Assembly: GCA_002298965.1 (NCBI GenBank)
Contig: DBMN01000122.1
Location: 1-16,205, forward strand
Direction: 5' to 3'
Origin: Rhizobiales bacterium UBA697
Lineage (GTDB): Bacteria; Pseudomonadota; Alphaproteobacteria; Rhizobiales; Ancalomicrobiaceae
DNA length: 16,205 nucleotides
Shown here: in pieces, positions 7,718-15,572 of the stretch
Numbering within the stretch: position 1 is the first letter of the stretch
Layout: every line of letters begins with the position of its first letter
Position numbers and translations under genes: made by a program
The notes under the pieces: model-generated
What the model was told of the DNA's origin: nothing
Seen by the model: the letters and a program-made list of their open reading frames with translations, nothing else
Databases searched by the model: none

Positions 7718-9244
7718 ATGAGGCGCACTTTGCTCAAGACCACCCTGTCGGCGATCGTCTTCGTGCTGATGGTACTCGTCTTCGCACAGGTCGGGCTCGG
7801 CCTCGTCGTCCTCGGGAGGGAATCGCCGACAGCCTCCGCCACGTCCACGAACTGGCTTCCGGCGACGAACCTCCTCGACGGCCTCGCGAAGAAGACGACG
7901 CAACGCCCCCCGCTCGCCGGGAGCCGCATCCGCGACACCCTGACGATGCCCATGGACCCGACCGACGCCCTGTCCGTGGAGCCGAGCGGCAAACTCGGCA
8001 GGGCACCGGCCGGTCGGGACGGCGCGAACGCGAACGACGACGACCATCGGGCCTCGGCCGCCTTCGAGGCCGACGGGACCCGAGACCGCGTCGCCGAGGA
8101 GCGCGCGGTCGACCACCGCGGCGACGACAACGCGGCCGCCCGAATGCTCGAGGACAACCGTGACCTCTTCCTCGGCGCCATCACCACGCTGGCCGCCGGC
8201 ATCGCCAACCGCAGGCAGTTGCTCCATGAAGCGGCCGCCCTGGCCGCGGCTCCCCGCGACGGCGCCGTCCTGGCCCTCGTCGCGGTCGCGGTCATGGCGG
8301 GGTTCGTCGGCTTCGTGGTCTGGCATCGCGTCTACGATGCCGCATCGGCGCTCGATCGGCTGACCGCGGCGGTGCAATCGATTGCCGAGGGTGGCCTCGC
8401 GATCGACATTCCTCTGCAGCTGGAGGAGCGCCGCGACGAGATCGGCGAGATGGCACGCGTGCTCGTCGCCCATCGCGACGATCTCGTCGCGCGAGAGCGG
8501 GTGCGAGCCGATCGAGCGGCATTGGACCGGGACAACCTGCGCCGGATGGAAGACGTCGAGCGGCGTCTGTCGGCACGCGCCGAGCGTCTCGGTGCGGAGG
8601 TCGCGCAGAAGACGCGCGACCTCGCCGCGGGCGACCGAGAAATCATCTGGCGACTGTCGCGCGCGACGGAGCGGCGCGACGCCGAGACCGGCGATCACAT
8701 CACGCGCATGGCGAGGATCAGCGGCCTGGTCGCCGAGGCCCTGGGCCTGTCGGAGGAGGACTGCCGGCTCGTGGAGCTCGCCGCGCAGATGCACGACATC
8801 GGCAAGGTCGGCATTCCCGACGAGATTCTGTTCAAGCCGGGCCCGCTCACGGCCGAGGAGCGTCGGGTGATGGAGGGCCATGCGATGCTCGGCTGGGACA
8901 TTCTGAAGGGCTCGAAATCGCGGTTGATCCAGATGGCGGCCGACGTTGCCGTCAGTCATCACGAGCGCTGGGACGGGCAGGGCTATCCCCATCGGCTCGC
9001 TCGGACGGGCATTCCGTTGAGTGGGCGCATCGCGGCCCTGGCGGACGTGTTCGACGCGCTGACGTCGGCGCGGCCCTACAAGGCGGCCTGGCCGCTCGAC
9101 GATGCTCGGGCCTTCATCGAAGAGAGCTCCGGCAAGCACTTCGATCCGGCCTGCGTCGCGGCCTTCTTGTCACGATGGGACGACATCGTCGCCGTCGTGA
9201 ACACTTCGGCGCTCCAAGTCGATGCGTCCTGCGCGGCCGAATGA
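7718..9244 (+). CDS. Membrane HD-GYP protein, probable cyclic-di-GMP phosphodiesterase
   Basis: HD-GYP domains hydrolyse cyclic-di-GMP and so tune motility and surface growth. The 508-residue protein has TM1 at about residues 7-33, a hydrophilic external segment, TM2 at about 182-204, a HAMP-like region, a coiled coil rich in Arg/Glu to about 320, and a C-terminal HD-GYP domain. The metal and catalytic motifs are intact: HDIGK from His359-Asp360, then HHERWDGQGYP at 414-424 with GYP at 422-424. The start at 7718 is chosen because GGAGAAG precedes it and TM1 follows; the frame is open further upstream to 7592, but that part is Arg-rich and without features. The external segment is unusually rich in Asp, Arg and Ala and matches no sensor fold I know. 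It may act with the chemotaxis protein upstream. Confidence 0.9.
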   Translation: MRRTLLKTTLSAIVFVLMVLVFAQVGLGLVVLGRESPTASATSTNWLPATNLLDGLAKKTTQRPPLAGSRIRDTLTMPMDPTDALSVEPSGKLGRAPAGRDGANANDDDHRASAAFEADGTRDRVAEERAVDHRGDDNAAARMLEDNRDLFLGAITTLAAGIANRRQLLHEAAALAAAPRDGAVLALVAVAVMAGFVGFVVWHRVYDAASALDRLTAAVQSIAEGGLAIDIPLQLEERRDEIGEMARVLVAHRDDLVARERVRADRAALDRDNLRRMEDVERRLSARAERLGAEVAQKTRDLAAGDREIIWRLSRATERRDAETGDHITRMARISGLVAEALGLSEEDCRLVELAAQMHDIGKVGIPDEILFKPGPLTAEERRVMEGHAMLGWDILKGSKSRLIQMAADVAVSHHERWDGQGYPHRLARTGIPLSGRIAALADVFDALTSARPYKAAWPLDDARAFIEESSGKHFDPACVAAFLSRWDDIVAVVNTSALQVDASCAAE

Positions 9245-9284
9245 CGTCGGCGCCGAGAAGGTGGCTCCGACGCGTTCCGCCACC

Positions 9285-9305
9285 GACGGGAGCCCCGTCA
9301 TTTTT
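9285..9305 (+). terminator. Rho-independent terminator of the HD-GYP gene
   Basis: GACGGG (9285-9290) pairs with CCCGTC (9294-9299) over a 3-base loop and is followed by ATTTTT (9300-9305). It lies 40 bases after the HD-GYP stop. Its right arm and T-run overlap the stop codon and last codons of the convergent AraC-type gene. Confidence 0.7.
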
Positions 9306-10281
9306 GGCAGCGCCGGACCGTGTCCGACGGATATTCGCCGACGACCTTGAAATACTCGCCGGCAAAGCGCCCGACGTTGCTGAAACCCCATTTGCGCGCG
9401 ACGGCGGCGATCGTCGGCGACGTGCCGCTCTCCAGATCGCGACGAGCCCCGTCGATCCGCCCCTGCCTGAGCAGGAAGTGGGGCGGCATGCCGAGGTAGG
9501 TACGAAAGCCGGACTGCAGCGCTCGTACGCCGATCCCGACGGCTTCGGCCACGTCGTGGATGGTCAGAGGCGAGGTCTGCGTCTTGATGATGTCGACGGC
9601 TCTGCGGACATGAGCCTCCGACACCGAAATCGTATTGGCCGCCGGCGCCTCCGCGAGCTCGGACTGGGTGAATTCCGCGATGGTGACGCTCAGCGCCTCC
9701 TTGATGAGTTTGATGCTCGTCGCCGAATAGACACAGCCCGGTTCACTGCTGTGATTCTCGACGAGCAGGAACGAGACCATGCCGAACAGATGGCCGAGAC
9801 GACTGTCGAGAGGGAACTGGTACAGGCTGCTCAGGGTGACGGGACACTCGCGCTCGAGATGCCGGTGGACCAACTCGTCGAAGTCGGCTCTCGGGATCAA
9901 CACCGTCACGGTTCGAGCCATTTCCGATATGTCGTATCCGCGCAGATGCGTCGTCTGGAAGATGAGACCGTAATTCTTGCAAATATCGAAATCATCGCGT
10001 TCGGTCATGAGGCGCCCGCGACCGCGGTTCGCCACCGTGATTCCGATTCTCTCGTCGGTGAATGAATAGAGACCCGTCCCACCGCAACGCGTCTCTGCCT
10101 CGAACATCGCGAGATCATGATCGCCTCGATAGTTCAAGTTGTAGAGAAACTCGTTCTTGTTGTTTCCGGAAATCTTTACTTCCGTTCCGTTGATTTGGTA
10201 GAATACATCTTCCACCTGGGCTGCGCTGCGAAAGACGCGATTGATTCGGACACTCGGCCGATCTCGATCGTCAAGGCTCAT
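9298..10281 (-). CDS. AraC/XylS-family transcriptional regulator
   Basis: A 327-residue cytoplasmic DNA-binding protein. The N-terminal part (to about residue 200) resembles the AraC-binding-like domain of this family. The C-terminal 100 residues are the double helix-turn-helix: VRRAVDIIKTQTSPLTIHDV, then AEAVGIGVRALQSGFRTYLG, then the second motif TIAAVARKWGFSNVGRFAGE and the family ending YFKVVGEYPSDTVRR. The ATG at 10281 is preceded by a G-rich GGGGGAG ribosome-binding region. It converges on the HD-GYP gene. It lies about 1 kb from the divergent porin; control of the porin or of the PTS genes cannot be inferred, since the palindromes there are of LacI rather than AraC style. The N-terminal codons are lower in GC than those of its neighbours. 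Confidence 0.93.
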   Translation of the reverse strand: MSLDDRDRPSVRINRVFRSAAQVEDVFYQINGTEVKISGNNKNEFLYNLNYRGDHDLAMFEAETRCGGTGLYSFTDERIGITVANRGRGRLMTERDDFDICKNYGLIFQTTHLRGYDISEMARTVTVLIPRADFDELVHRHLERECPVTLSSLYQFPLDSRLGHLFGMVSFLLVENHSSEPGCVYSATSIKLIKEALSVTIAEFTQSELAEAPAANTISVSEAHVRRAVDIIKTQTSPLTIHDVAEAVGIGVRALQSGFRTYLGMPPHFLLRQGRIDGARRDLESGTSPTIAAVARKWGFSNVGRFAGEYFKVVGEYPSDTVRRCQK

Positions 10282-10562
10282 CGCCCCCCGCTCCCCCGAC
10301 CGAACCGTCGAGCCTCCGACAGGACCGCCGGCCGCCCGGCGTGGGCGCTTCCGATCTCGTCGATGCCGCTCGATTCCTCCGTTCCCGCCTCGCCACCGTC
10401 GTCACGTTCGACGGGATGCCGGTCCGATGCTCCCCGAGAAGGCGACAGACCTCGATCGGGAGGGGATACGTATGATCGCAGAACATCCATTGGCGTCGAA
10501 GTCTCAATTCATGATGCCGACATGCAACAATCAATAACAGACACATGCGACGAATAAGAAAA

Positions 10563-10641
10563 TGCAGCAATATTTGGTCGATTCCTACGCGATGACGCAA
10601 GGCAAAATCAGAAGGTGTGCTGCTGCAATATTCGGCATTCC
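10563..10641. repeat. Imperfect direct repeat pair
   Basis: TGCAGCAATATTTGGTCGAT (from 10563, followed by TCC) and TGCTGCAATATTCGGCATTC (from 10621, followed by C) align over about 21-23 bases with few differences and starts 58 bases apart. They may be paired regulator sites or the remnant of a small duplication. Confidence 0.3.
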
Positions 10642-11015
10642 GCGAGCATTTGCTCGACTCGGGAGCCCAGATAGTCCGCCCATGACGACGGTGACGCCAT
10701 TCGCCTTTCGGGCATAATCGGAGCGGATCCCCTCCCTCGAGGCAATCGGGTCGCAGCCGATGCCGGACGGCGCGACGCCATCGACCGAGCGAGCGCCGCG
10801 GCGAGGGTCGCACCGAGCGCCGACCGGTCGGTCTGCGCGGCGATTGCCCGAACGAGACCGACCACCGCGCTCGATCCTCGGGAGGCCTCCTCCGCGTACC
10901 GGCCGGCATGAACGAGGCCGCCTGCAACGCACCTCCAGCGCTCGACGACGGCACGCGTCGCGCGGCTCGCCCGGCGCGAGTCTTCGGTGCACCCGACGAA
11001 AGTATTATGACGCAT
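10608..11015 (-). CDS. Doubtful hypothetical protein (135 residues)
   Basis: The ATG at 11015 opens a frame beginning MRHNTFVGCTEDSRRASRAT and containing a helix-like stretch VERWRCVAGGLVHAGRYAEE followed by ALGATLAAALARS. Third-position GC is clearly lower than in the certain genes, especially in the last third, which also looks disordered. Only a weak GGTGAG precedes the start. The shared operator lies about 45 bases upstream, so if real it would be divergent from the porin and possibly under the same regulator. It could equally be non-coding or a decayed gene. I do not recognise any family. Confidence 0.25.
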   Translation of the reverse strand: MRHNTFVGCTEDSRRASRATRAVVERWRCVAGGLVHAGRYAEEASRGSSAVVGLVRAIAAQTDRSALGATLAAALARSMASRRPASAATRLPRGRGSAPIMPERRMASPSSWADYLGSRVEQMLAECRILQQHTF

Positions 11016-11030
11016 GGGTATCTCACCGCA

Positions 11031-11077
11031 TTGCCTGAATTCGAGAGACTCGATACTCATATGGTATCGATACCACA
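11031..11077 (+). promoter_or_regulatory. Palindromic operator upstream of the porin, with a possible promoter
   Basis: TGGTATCGATACCA (11062-11075) is a perfect 14-base palindrome with AT/AT flanks, the style of a LacI-family operator. The 19 bases 11059-11077 match 12620-12638 at 17 positions. Just upstream, TTGCCT (11031-11036) and GATACT (11052-11057), 15 bases apart, could be weak -35/-10 boxes, so a bound repressor would block the promoter. The porin ATG is about 240 bases downstream. Confidence 0.6.
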
Positions 11078-11315
11078 TCGATGTCGAACCGTGTGGCGCC
11101 CAAGGGAGGACGGGCGCCGACCTCGGGGCCGGCATGACCGCGGGATCGCTTCGAGCCCATGTCGGCGTCCGCCGCGGGGGTCGTCGCGCCCCGGCGCGGA
11201 CGTGCGTGCCCACGGGAAGGTCGGCGAACCGCATGCCGTCCGAATCCGACGCGAGCGTCGGGCGCGACGGCCGTCAGGAGGACCCGACGACGTCGGGCGT
11301 CATTGGAGGGAAGTC

Positions 11316-12494
11316 ATGAAGTATCGTACGACGACGATCGTTCTGGGAGGATGCCTGCTCGCCGCCCCGGCCCTTGCTGCCGATCTCGCCAGGAAGGCGC
11401 CGGCCGCCGCGAACTGGGTCCGCGTCTGCGACGCCTACGGCGCGGGCTATTTCTACATTCCCGGCAGCGAGACCTGCCTGAAGATCGGCGGCTTCGCCCG
11501 CGCGCAGTACACGGCCTATTCGACCGATTCCTCCGCCGGCGGCCTCTGGGGCGGCCACCGCAACCAGCATCGGATCGGCACCGTCGCCGACGGCGATCTC
11601 CAGATCGACGCACGCACGCAGACGGAATTCGGCCTGCTGCGCTCGTTCATCGAGATCGAGGTGGTGAACGGCACCGGCCCCGCGACGTCCGTGACGCTCG
11701 ACAAGGCCTTCGTCCAGTTCGGCGGCGTGACCGCCGGTCGCGCGACGTCGTTCTTCGACTTCTATACCGGCTCGACGCTCAACGTGTTCTGGGAAGGACC
11801 GGTTTCGGACTCCAACACCAACCTCTTCGCCTACACGTTCTCCTTCGGCAACGGCCTGAGCGCGACGTTCTCGCTCGAGGATGCGAGCACCAACGGACGG
11901 CGCGACAACACCGCCGGCCTCTACGGCGGCGTCCATTCCCCCGATCTCGTGGCCAATCTCGCCGTCGCCCAGAGCTGGGGCAAGGCGCAGATCATGGGCG
12001 CGCTCCATGACGACTACGCGCTGACGAGCGCCGGCCCGTCGCGGCTCGGCTGGGCGATCGGCGGCGGCGTCGAGGTCAATCTGCCGGCGCTCGGCGCCAA
12101 GGACGTCGTCGATCTCCAGGTCGCCTACGGCCGCGGTGCCATCGGCTACGTGTCGCAGTCCTGGGCTTCGGCGGGGACCGGAACCACCCGTGACTTCGAC
12201 GTCGACGCGGCCGGTGTCCATCAGGCCTCGGCCTGGGGCATCAACGGCGGCGGCAAGCACTGGTGGACGCCGAAGGTGAACACCGCGCTGACCGCGGGCT
12301 GGGCGAGATATGCGCCGGGCCTCTCCGACGCCGGCTTCCGCCAGATCGACCTCGCCGCCAACGTCGGCTGGGTCCCGGTGACCGGCCTCACCGTCACCGC
12401 GGAAGTCGAGTACCGCAACGTCGACTTCTCGTCGCCCGCCTACAAGGACCAGAGCGGCGTGATCGGCGCGCTGCGCATCGAACGTTCGTTCTGA
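11316..12494 (+). CDS. Outer-membrane porin, Omp2/Porin_2 family
   Basis: A 392-residue beta-barrel porin of the alphaproteobacterial Omp2 type, letting small hydrophilic solutes through the outer membrane. A signal peptide (MKYRTTTIVLGGCLLAAPAL, then AA) is cut after about residue 21-22. The mature start ADLARKAP and the following VRVCDAYGAGYFYIPGSETC, then LKIGGFARAQY, are family hallmarks. The chain ends in RSF, the terminal Phe typical of barrel insertion. The ATG at 11316 is preceded by GGAGGG; the frame is open far upstream but that part has no protein character. The PTS operon follows 172 bases later in the same direction and carries the same operator, which suggests this porin serves uptake of the PTS sugar. 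Substrate preference cannot be read from the sequence. Confidence 0.96.
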   Translation: MKYRTTTIVLGGCLLAAPALAADLARKAPAAANWVRVCDAYGAGYFYIPGSETCLKIGGFARAQYTAYSTDSSAGGLWGGHRNQHRIGTVADGDLQIDARTQTEFGLLRSFIEIEVVNGTGPATSVTLDKAFVQFGGVTAGRATSFFDFYTGSTLNVFWEGPVSDSNTNLFAYTFSFGNGLSATFSLEDASTNGRRDNTAGLYGGVHSPDLVANLAVAQSWGKAQIMGALHDDYALTSAGPSRLGWAIGGGVEVNLPALGAKDVVDLQVAYGRGAIGYVSQSWASAGTGTTRDFDVDAAGVHQASAWGINGGGKHWWTPKVNTALTAGWARYAPGLSDAGFRQIDLAANVGWVPVTGLTVTAEVEYRNVDFSSPAYKDQSGVIGALRIERSF

Positions 12495-12500
12495 CGAACG
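12483..12500 (+). repeat. Hairpin over the porin stop codon
   Basis: CGTTCGT (12483-12489) pairs with ACGAACG (12494-12500) around the loop TCTG, enclosing the TGA stop. There is no T-run, so it is at best a partial terminator or an mRNA 3'-end stabiliser between the porin and the PTS genes. Confidence 0.35.
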
Positions 12501-12619
12501 TCGGTCGGCTCGACCGGGTCGCCGCCCGCGACGTCGCCCCCTGCGGATCGCCCCCGGTGGTCCGGTCGAGCCTCCCGACAACCCGACGCGACAATGAAGA
12601 GGTTGCGGTTCGCATCGAA

Positions 12620-12638
12620 ATATGAAATCGATACCACA
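12620..12638 (+). promoter_or_regulatory. Second copy of the shared operator, upstream of the PTS EIIBC gene
   Basis: ATATGAAATCGATACCACA matches the element upstream of the porin at 17 of 19 bases, with the left half-site slightly degenerate (GAAATC in place of GGTATC). It ends 28 bases before the EIIBC ATG, a position suited to repression. The in-frame ATG at 12622 lies inside it and is therefore unlikely to be the translation start. Confidence 0.6.
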
Positions 12639-12666
12639 ACCCTACTCGAGAAAGTGGGAAACGAAC

Positions 12667-14037
12667 ATGTCCGAGATCAATGCAGCAGCGGCCATCCTTC
12701 CGCACGTCGGTGGTTTGGACAACATCGTCAGCGCCGCCCATTGCGCCACGCGCCTGCGTCTGGTGCTGAAGGACGCGACCCGGATCGACAAGGCCGCGCT
12801 CGAGGCGATCGACGCGGTCAAGGGCACGTTCCAGAGCGGCGGCCAGTTCCAGATCGTGATCGGCCAGGGCGCGGTCAAGCGCGTCTACGAGGACCTCGTC
12901 GCCCTCGGCGCCAGGGCGGTCTCCACCGAGGAGGCCAAGGAGGACGCCGCGGTCAATCTCAACCCGCTGCAGCGCTTCGCCCGCCTGCTCTCCAACATCT
13001 TCGTGCCGATCATCCCGGTGATCGTCGCCTGCGGCCTTCTGATGGGCGTGCTCGGCATGGCCAAGACGCTGGGCTGGCTCTCGGGCCAGTCCTCGCTCTT
13101 CCAACTGCTCGATCTCGTCTCCAACACCGCCTTCGTCTTCTTGCCGATCCTAGTGGCCTTCTCCGCGGCGCGCGAGTTCCGCGTCAGCCCCTTCATGGCG
13201 GCGGCGCTCGGCGGCATCATGATCCATCCGGCGCTGCAGAACGCCTGGACCGTCGGCACCGGCATCAAGGAATACTGGGACCTCTTCGGCTTTCCCATCG
13301 CCAAGCTCGGCTATCAGGGCACCGTCCTGCCGGTCCTGATCGCCGTCTGGGTGATGAGCCGGGTCGATCGCCTCGTGCGTCGCGTCGTGCCCGACATGCT
13401 CGACATCGTGCTGACGCCGTTCCTGACCCTGCTGATCTCGGCCTTCTTCGCCCTGACGGTCCTCGGCCCGATCGGCCGCATCGTCGGCGACGGCATTTCG
13501 ATCGGCCTGCAGACGCTCTACGCCCACGGCGGCATCCTCGCCGGCCTGATCTTCGGCGGCGTCTATTCGGCGATCGTCGTCACCGGCGTCCACCACTCGT
13601 TCCATGCGATCGAGGCCGGCCTGCTCGCCAATCCCTCGATCGGCGTCAACTTCCTGCTGCCGATCTGGGCCATGGCCAACGTCGCCCAGGGCGGCGCGGC
13701 ACTGGCGGTGTTCTTCCGCTCCAACGACGTCAAGGTGAAGCAGATCGCCCTGCCCGCCTCGATCTCCTGCCTGCTCGGCATCACCGAGGCGGCACTCTTC
13801 GGCATCAACCTGCGCTTCGTCCGTCCCTTCGTCGCCGCGGCGGTCGGCGGCGCGGTCGGCGGCGCGTTCGTGGTGGCGACCAAGGTCGGCATGACCGCGG
13901 TCGGCGTCACCGGCATCCCCGGGATCGCCATCGTGCAGCCGTCGACCATTCCGAGCTACCTGATCGGCATGGTCGTGGCCTTCGGCACCGCCTTCGCGGG
14001 TTCTTGGCTCTTCGGGCTGAAGCCCGAGGAACGCTGA
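12667..14037 (+). CDS. scrA: PTS sugar transporter subunit EIIBC, sucrose type
   Basis: A 456-residue inner-membrane permease that imports a sugar and phosphorylates it in passage. The IIB domain (residues 1 to about 90) carries the phospho-Cys26 in SAAHCATRLRLVLKD. A multi-span IIC domain starts near residue 105 and has family motifs VTGVHHSFHAIEAGL and GITEAALFGINLR, where the usual GITEP has Ala for Pro. There is no fused IIA, as in enteric ScrA; the needed IIA is encoded two genes downstream. The ATG at 12667 is used because the earlier in-frame ATG at 12622 sits in the operator; only a loose GTGGGAAACG precedes it. It is followed 75 bases later by a GH32 hydrolase, which supports sucrose. 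Trehalose- or beta-glucoside-type specificity is less likely. Confidence 0.92.
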   Translation: MSEINAAAAILPHVGGLDNIVSAAHCATRLRLVLKDATRIDKAALEAIDAVKGTFQSGGQFQIVIGQGAVKRVYEDLVALGARAVSTEEAKEDAAVNLNPLQRFARLLSNIFVPIIPVIVACGLLMGVLGMAKTLGWLSGQSSLFQLLDLVSNTAFVFLPILVAFSAAREFRVSPFMAAALGGIMIHPALQNAWTVGTGIKEYWDLFGFPIAKLGYQGTVLPVLIAVWVMSRVDRLVRRVVPDMLDIVLTPFLTLLISAFFALTVLGPIGRIVGDGISIGLQTLYAHGGILAGLIFGGVYSAIVVTGVHHSFHAIEAGLLANPSIGVNFLLPIWAMANVAQGGAALAVFFRSNDVKVKQIALPASISCLLGITEAALFGINLRFVRPFVAAAVGGAVGGAFVVATKVGMTAVGVTGIPGIAIVQPSTIPSYLIGMVVAFGTAFAGSWLFGLKPEER

Positions 14038-14058
14038 GTCCTCCTGCCCGCGTGGGAG

Positions 14059-14083
14059 ACCGGGGGCGTGCGCGGCCCCCGGT
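14059..14083 (+). repeat. GC-rich hairpin between the EIIBC and hydrolase genes
   Basis: ACCGGGGGC (14059-14067) and GCCCCCGGT (14075-14083) form a perfect 9-pair stem with a 7-base loop. No T-run follows. In the 75-base gap it may partly reduce read-through or protect the upstream mRNA, giving unequal expression of transporter and hydrolase. Confidence 0.5.
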
Positions 14084-14112
14084 CGTCCACCGACCGAGAC
14101 GAGTGAAGACCC

Positions 14113-15531
14113 GTGAACACCCACGACCAGACCCCGTTCGACATCGACCTCGACCCGTGGCGCCCCGTCTTCCACGTCGCGCCGCCGGCCGGTCTCCTCA
14201 ACGATCCCAACGGCCTCGTCTTCTGGCAGGGGCGCCATCACGCCTTCTTCCAGTGGAACCCGAAGGGCTGCACCCACGAGAACAAGTCCTGGGGCCATCG
14301 CGCCAGCGCCGATCTCGTCCACTGGGAGACGATGCCGATCGCGCTCGAGCCGACCGACTGGTTCGATGCGCAGGGCTGTTACTCCGGCTCGGCGGTCGCC
14401 GACGGCGACGATCTCGTCCTGATCTATACCGGCAACGTCCGCGACGCCGAGGGTCGGCGCGAGACGCGCCAGTGCCTCGCCCGTTCGCGCGACGGCCGCA
14501 TCTTCGAAAAGCTCGGGCCGGTCCTCGACGGGCCGCTGCCCGGCTACACCACCCATTTCCGCGACCCGAAGGTGACGCGTGTCGGCGACGGCTGGTGCAT
14601 GGTGCTCGGGGCGCAGACCGAAGGTCTCCACGGCACCGTCCTGCTCCTCGCGTCGACCGATCTGACGCGATGGGAGGCCGCGACCCCGCTGCTCGACGCG
14701 GGTGAGCACGGCTACATGTGCGAGTGTCCCGATCTCTTCCGGCTCGACGGAACGGACGTGTTGCTCGTCTGCGAGCAGCGCGAGACGAAGCCGGGCGAAG
14801 GGTCCGGCAACGTCGCCGGCTGGATCGCGGGCCGGCTCGATCCGGCCAACGGCACCTTCGACCACGGCGCCTTCCGCCGCCTCGACCACGGCCGCGACTT
14901 CTACGCGCCGCAGACCTGGGAGGCTCCCGACGGCCGCCGTCTGATGTTGGCCTGGATGGGATTGCCCGAGCAGGACGACGCACCGACCGTCGCCGCCGGC
15001 TGGCTCCACTGTCTCACGCTGCCGCGCGAACTCCGGTTCGTCGACGGCAGACTGACGCAGAGCCCGGCCGCCGAACTCGAGGCGCTGCGCGGGCCGGCGC
15101 GCCGTGTTCGTGCGCCGATCGTGGCCGGCGAGCGCGACTTCCCCGAACTCGCCGGCGAGACTTACGAGCTCGCCGTCGCTCTCGACCCGCGGGAGACGTC
15201 CGATCTCGCCTTCGACCTGCGGGTCACGGGCGAAGAGGCGACCACCGTCGAGATCGACCGCGCCGGCAGCGTCGTGCGCCTGACGAGCCGTGACCGAGAG
15301 GGGACGACCGTCGCTCTCGGCGCGGCCCCTCTCGACGGACCGGTCGATCAGCTGCGCATCTTCGTCGATCGCAGTTCGATCGAGGTCTTCGTCGGAGACG
15401 GTCGGATCGTCCTTTCGGCGCGGATCTATCCGAGCCCCGGCGCGACCGGCATTCGCGCCCGCTCGATCGGCGGCGCGGTCGTCGCCGGCATCACCTTCTG
15501 GCCGCTCGGGCCACGACAGACCGCAGAATGA
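14113..15531 (+). CDS. scrB: GH32 sucrose-6-phosphate hydrolase
   Basis: A cytoplasmic glycoside hydrolase expected to split sucrose-6-phosphate from the PTS into glucose-6-phosphate and fructose. Of 472 residues, the first 310 or so form the five-bladed catalytic domain: LLNDPNG with nucleophile Asp31, RDP with Asp151, and ECP with acid/base Glu204. The C-terminal beta-sandwich contains VDRSSIEVFVGDG, typical of the family. There is no signal peptide, fitting an intracellular substrate. The start is a GTG at 14113 with a weak GAGTGAAG upstream; no better start exists before the NDPNG motif. It lies between EIIBC and the EIIA-HPr gene in one operon. A fructan or other beta-fructoside hydrolase is possible but less likely given the PTS neighbours. 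Confidence 0.93.
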   Translation: MNTHDQTPFDIDLDPWRPVFHVAPPAGLLNDPNGLVFWQGRHHAFFQWNPKGCTHENKSWGHRASADLVHWETMPIALEPTDWFDAQGCYSGSAVADGDDLVLIYTGNVRDAEGRRETRQCLARSRDGRIFEKLGPVLDGPLPGYTTHFRDPKVTRVGDGWCMVLGAQTEGLHGTVLLLASTDLTRWEAATPLLDAGEHGYMCECPDLFRLDGTDVLLVCEQRETKPGEGSGNVAGWIAGRLDPANGTFDHGAFRRLDHGRDFYAPQTWEAPDGRRLMLAWMGLPEQDDAPTVAAGWLHCLTLPRELRFVDGRLTQSPAAELEALRGPARRVRAPIVAGERDFPELAGETYELAVALDPRETSDLAFDLRVTGEEATTVEIDRAGSVVRLTSRDREGTTVALGAAPLDGPVDQLRIFVDRSSIEVFVGDGRIVLSARIYPSPGATGIRARSIGGAVVAGITFWPLGPRQTAE

Positions 15532-15572
15532 AGTCGGAGGCCGTCGATGCCCCGCCACCGGGAGAACGTGCG

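Larger units (their letters stand above)
10282..11315. other. Long intergenic region between the AraC-type regulator and the porin
   Basis: About 1 kb with no confident gene. It holds AT-richer sequence at about 10490-10640 with an imperfect direct repeat (10563-10585 and 10621-10641), one doubtful minus-strand ORF (10608-11015), and the palindromic operator at 11059-11077. Other open frames here are Arg/Pro-rich shadows. The porin leader from the operator to the ATG is about 240 bases and shows no ORF I trust. Confidence 0.6.

Noticed and set aside
7820..8100. Possible compensated frameshift in the external segment of the HD-GYP protein, where another frame briefly reads GIADSLRHVHELA
   Set aside because: Third-position GC stays very high in the main frame through the segment, while the alternative frame loses it after about 15 codons. 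The unusual composition is better taken as real.
12622..12666. EIIBC start at the earlier in-frame ATG 12622
   Set aside because: This ATG lies inside the conserved operator element, and the IIB domain begins only after the ATG at 12667.
13150..15558. An 802-codon minus-strand open frame opposite the PTS genes
   Set aside because: It is antisense to EIIBC and the GH32 enzyme, whose motifs are intact on the plus strand. Its composition is typical of a GC-rich shadow.
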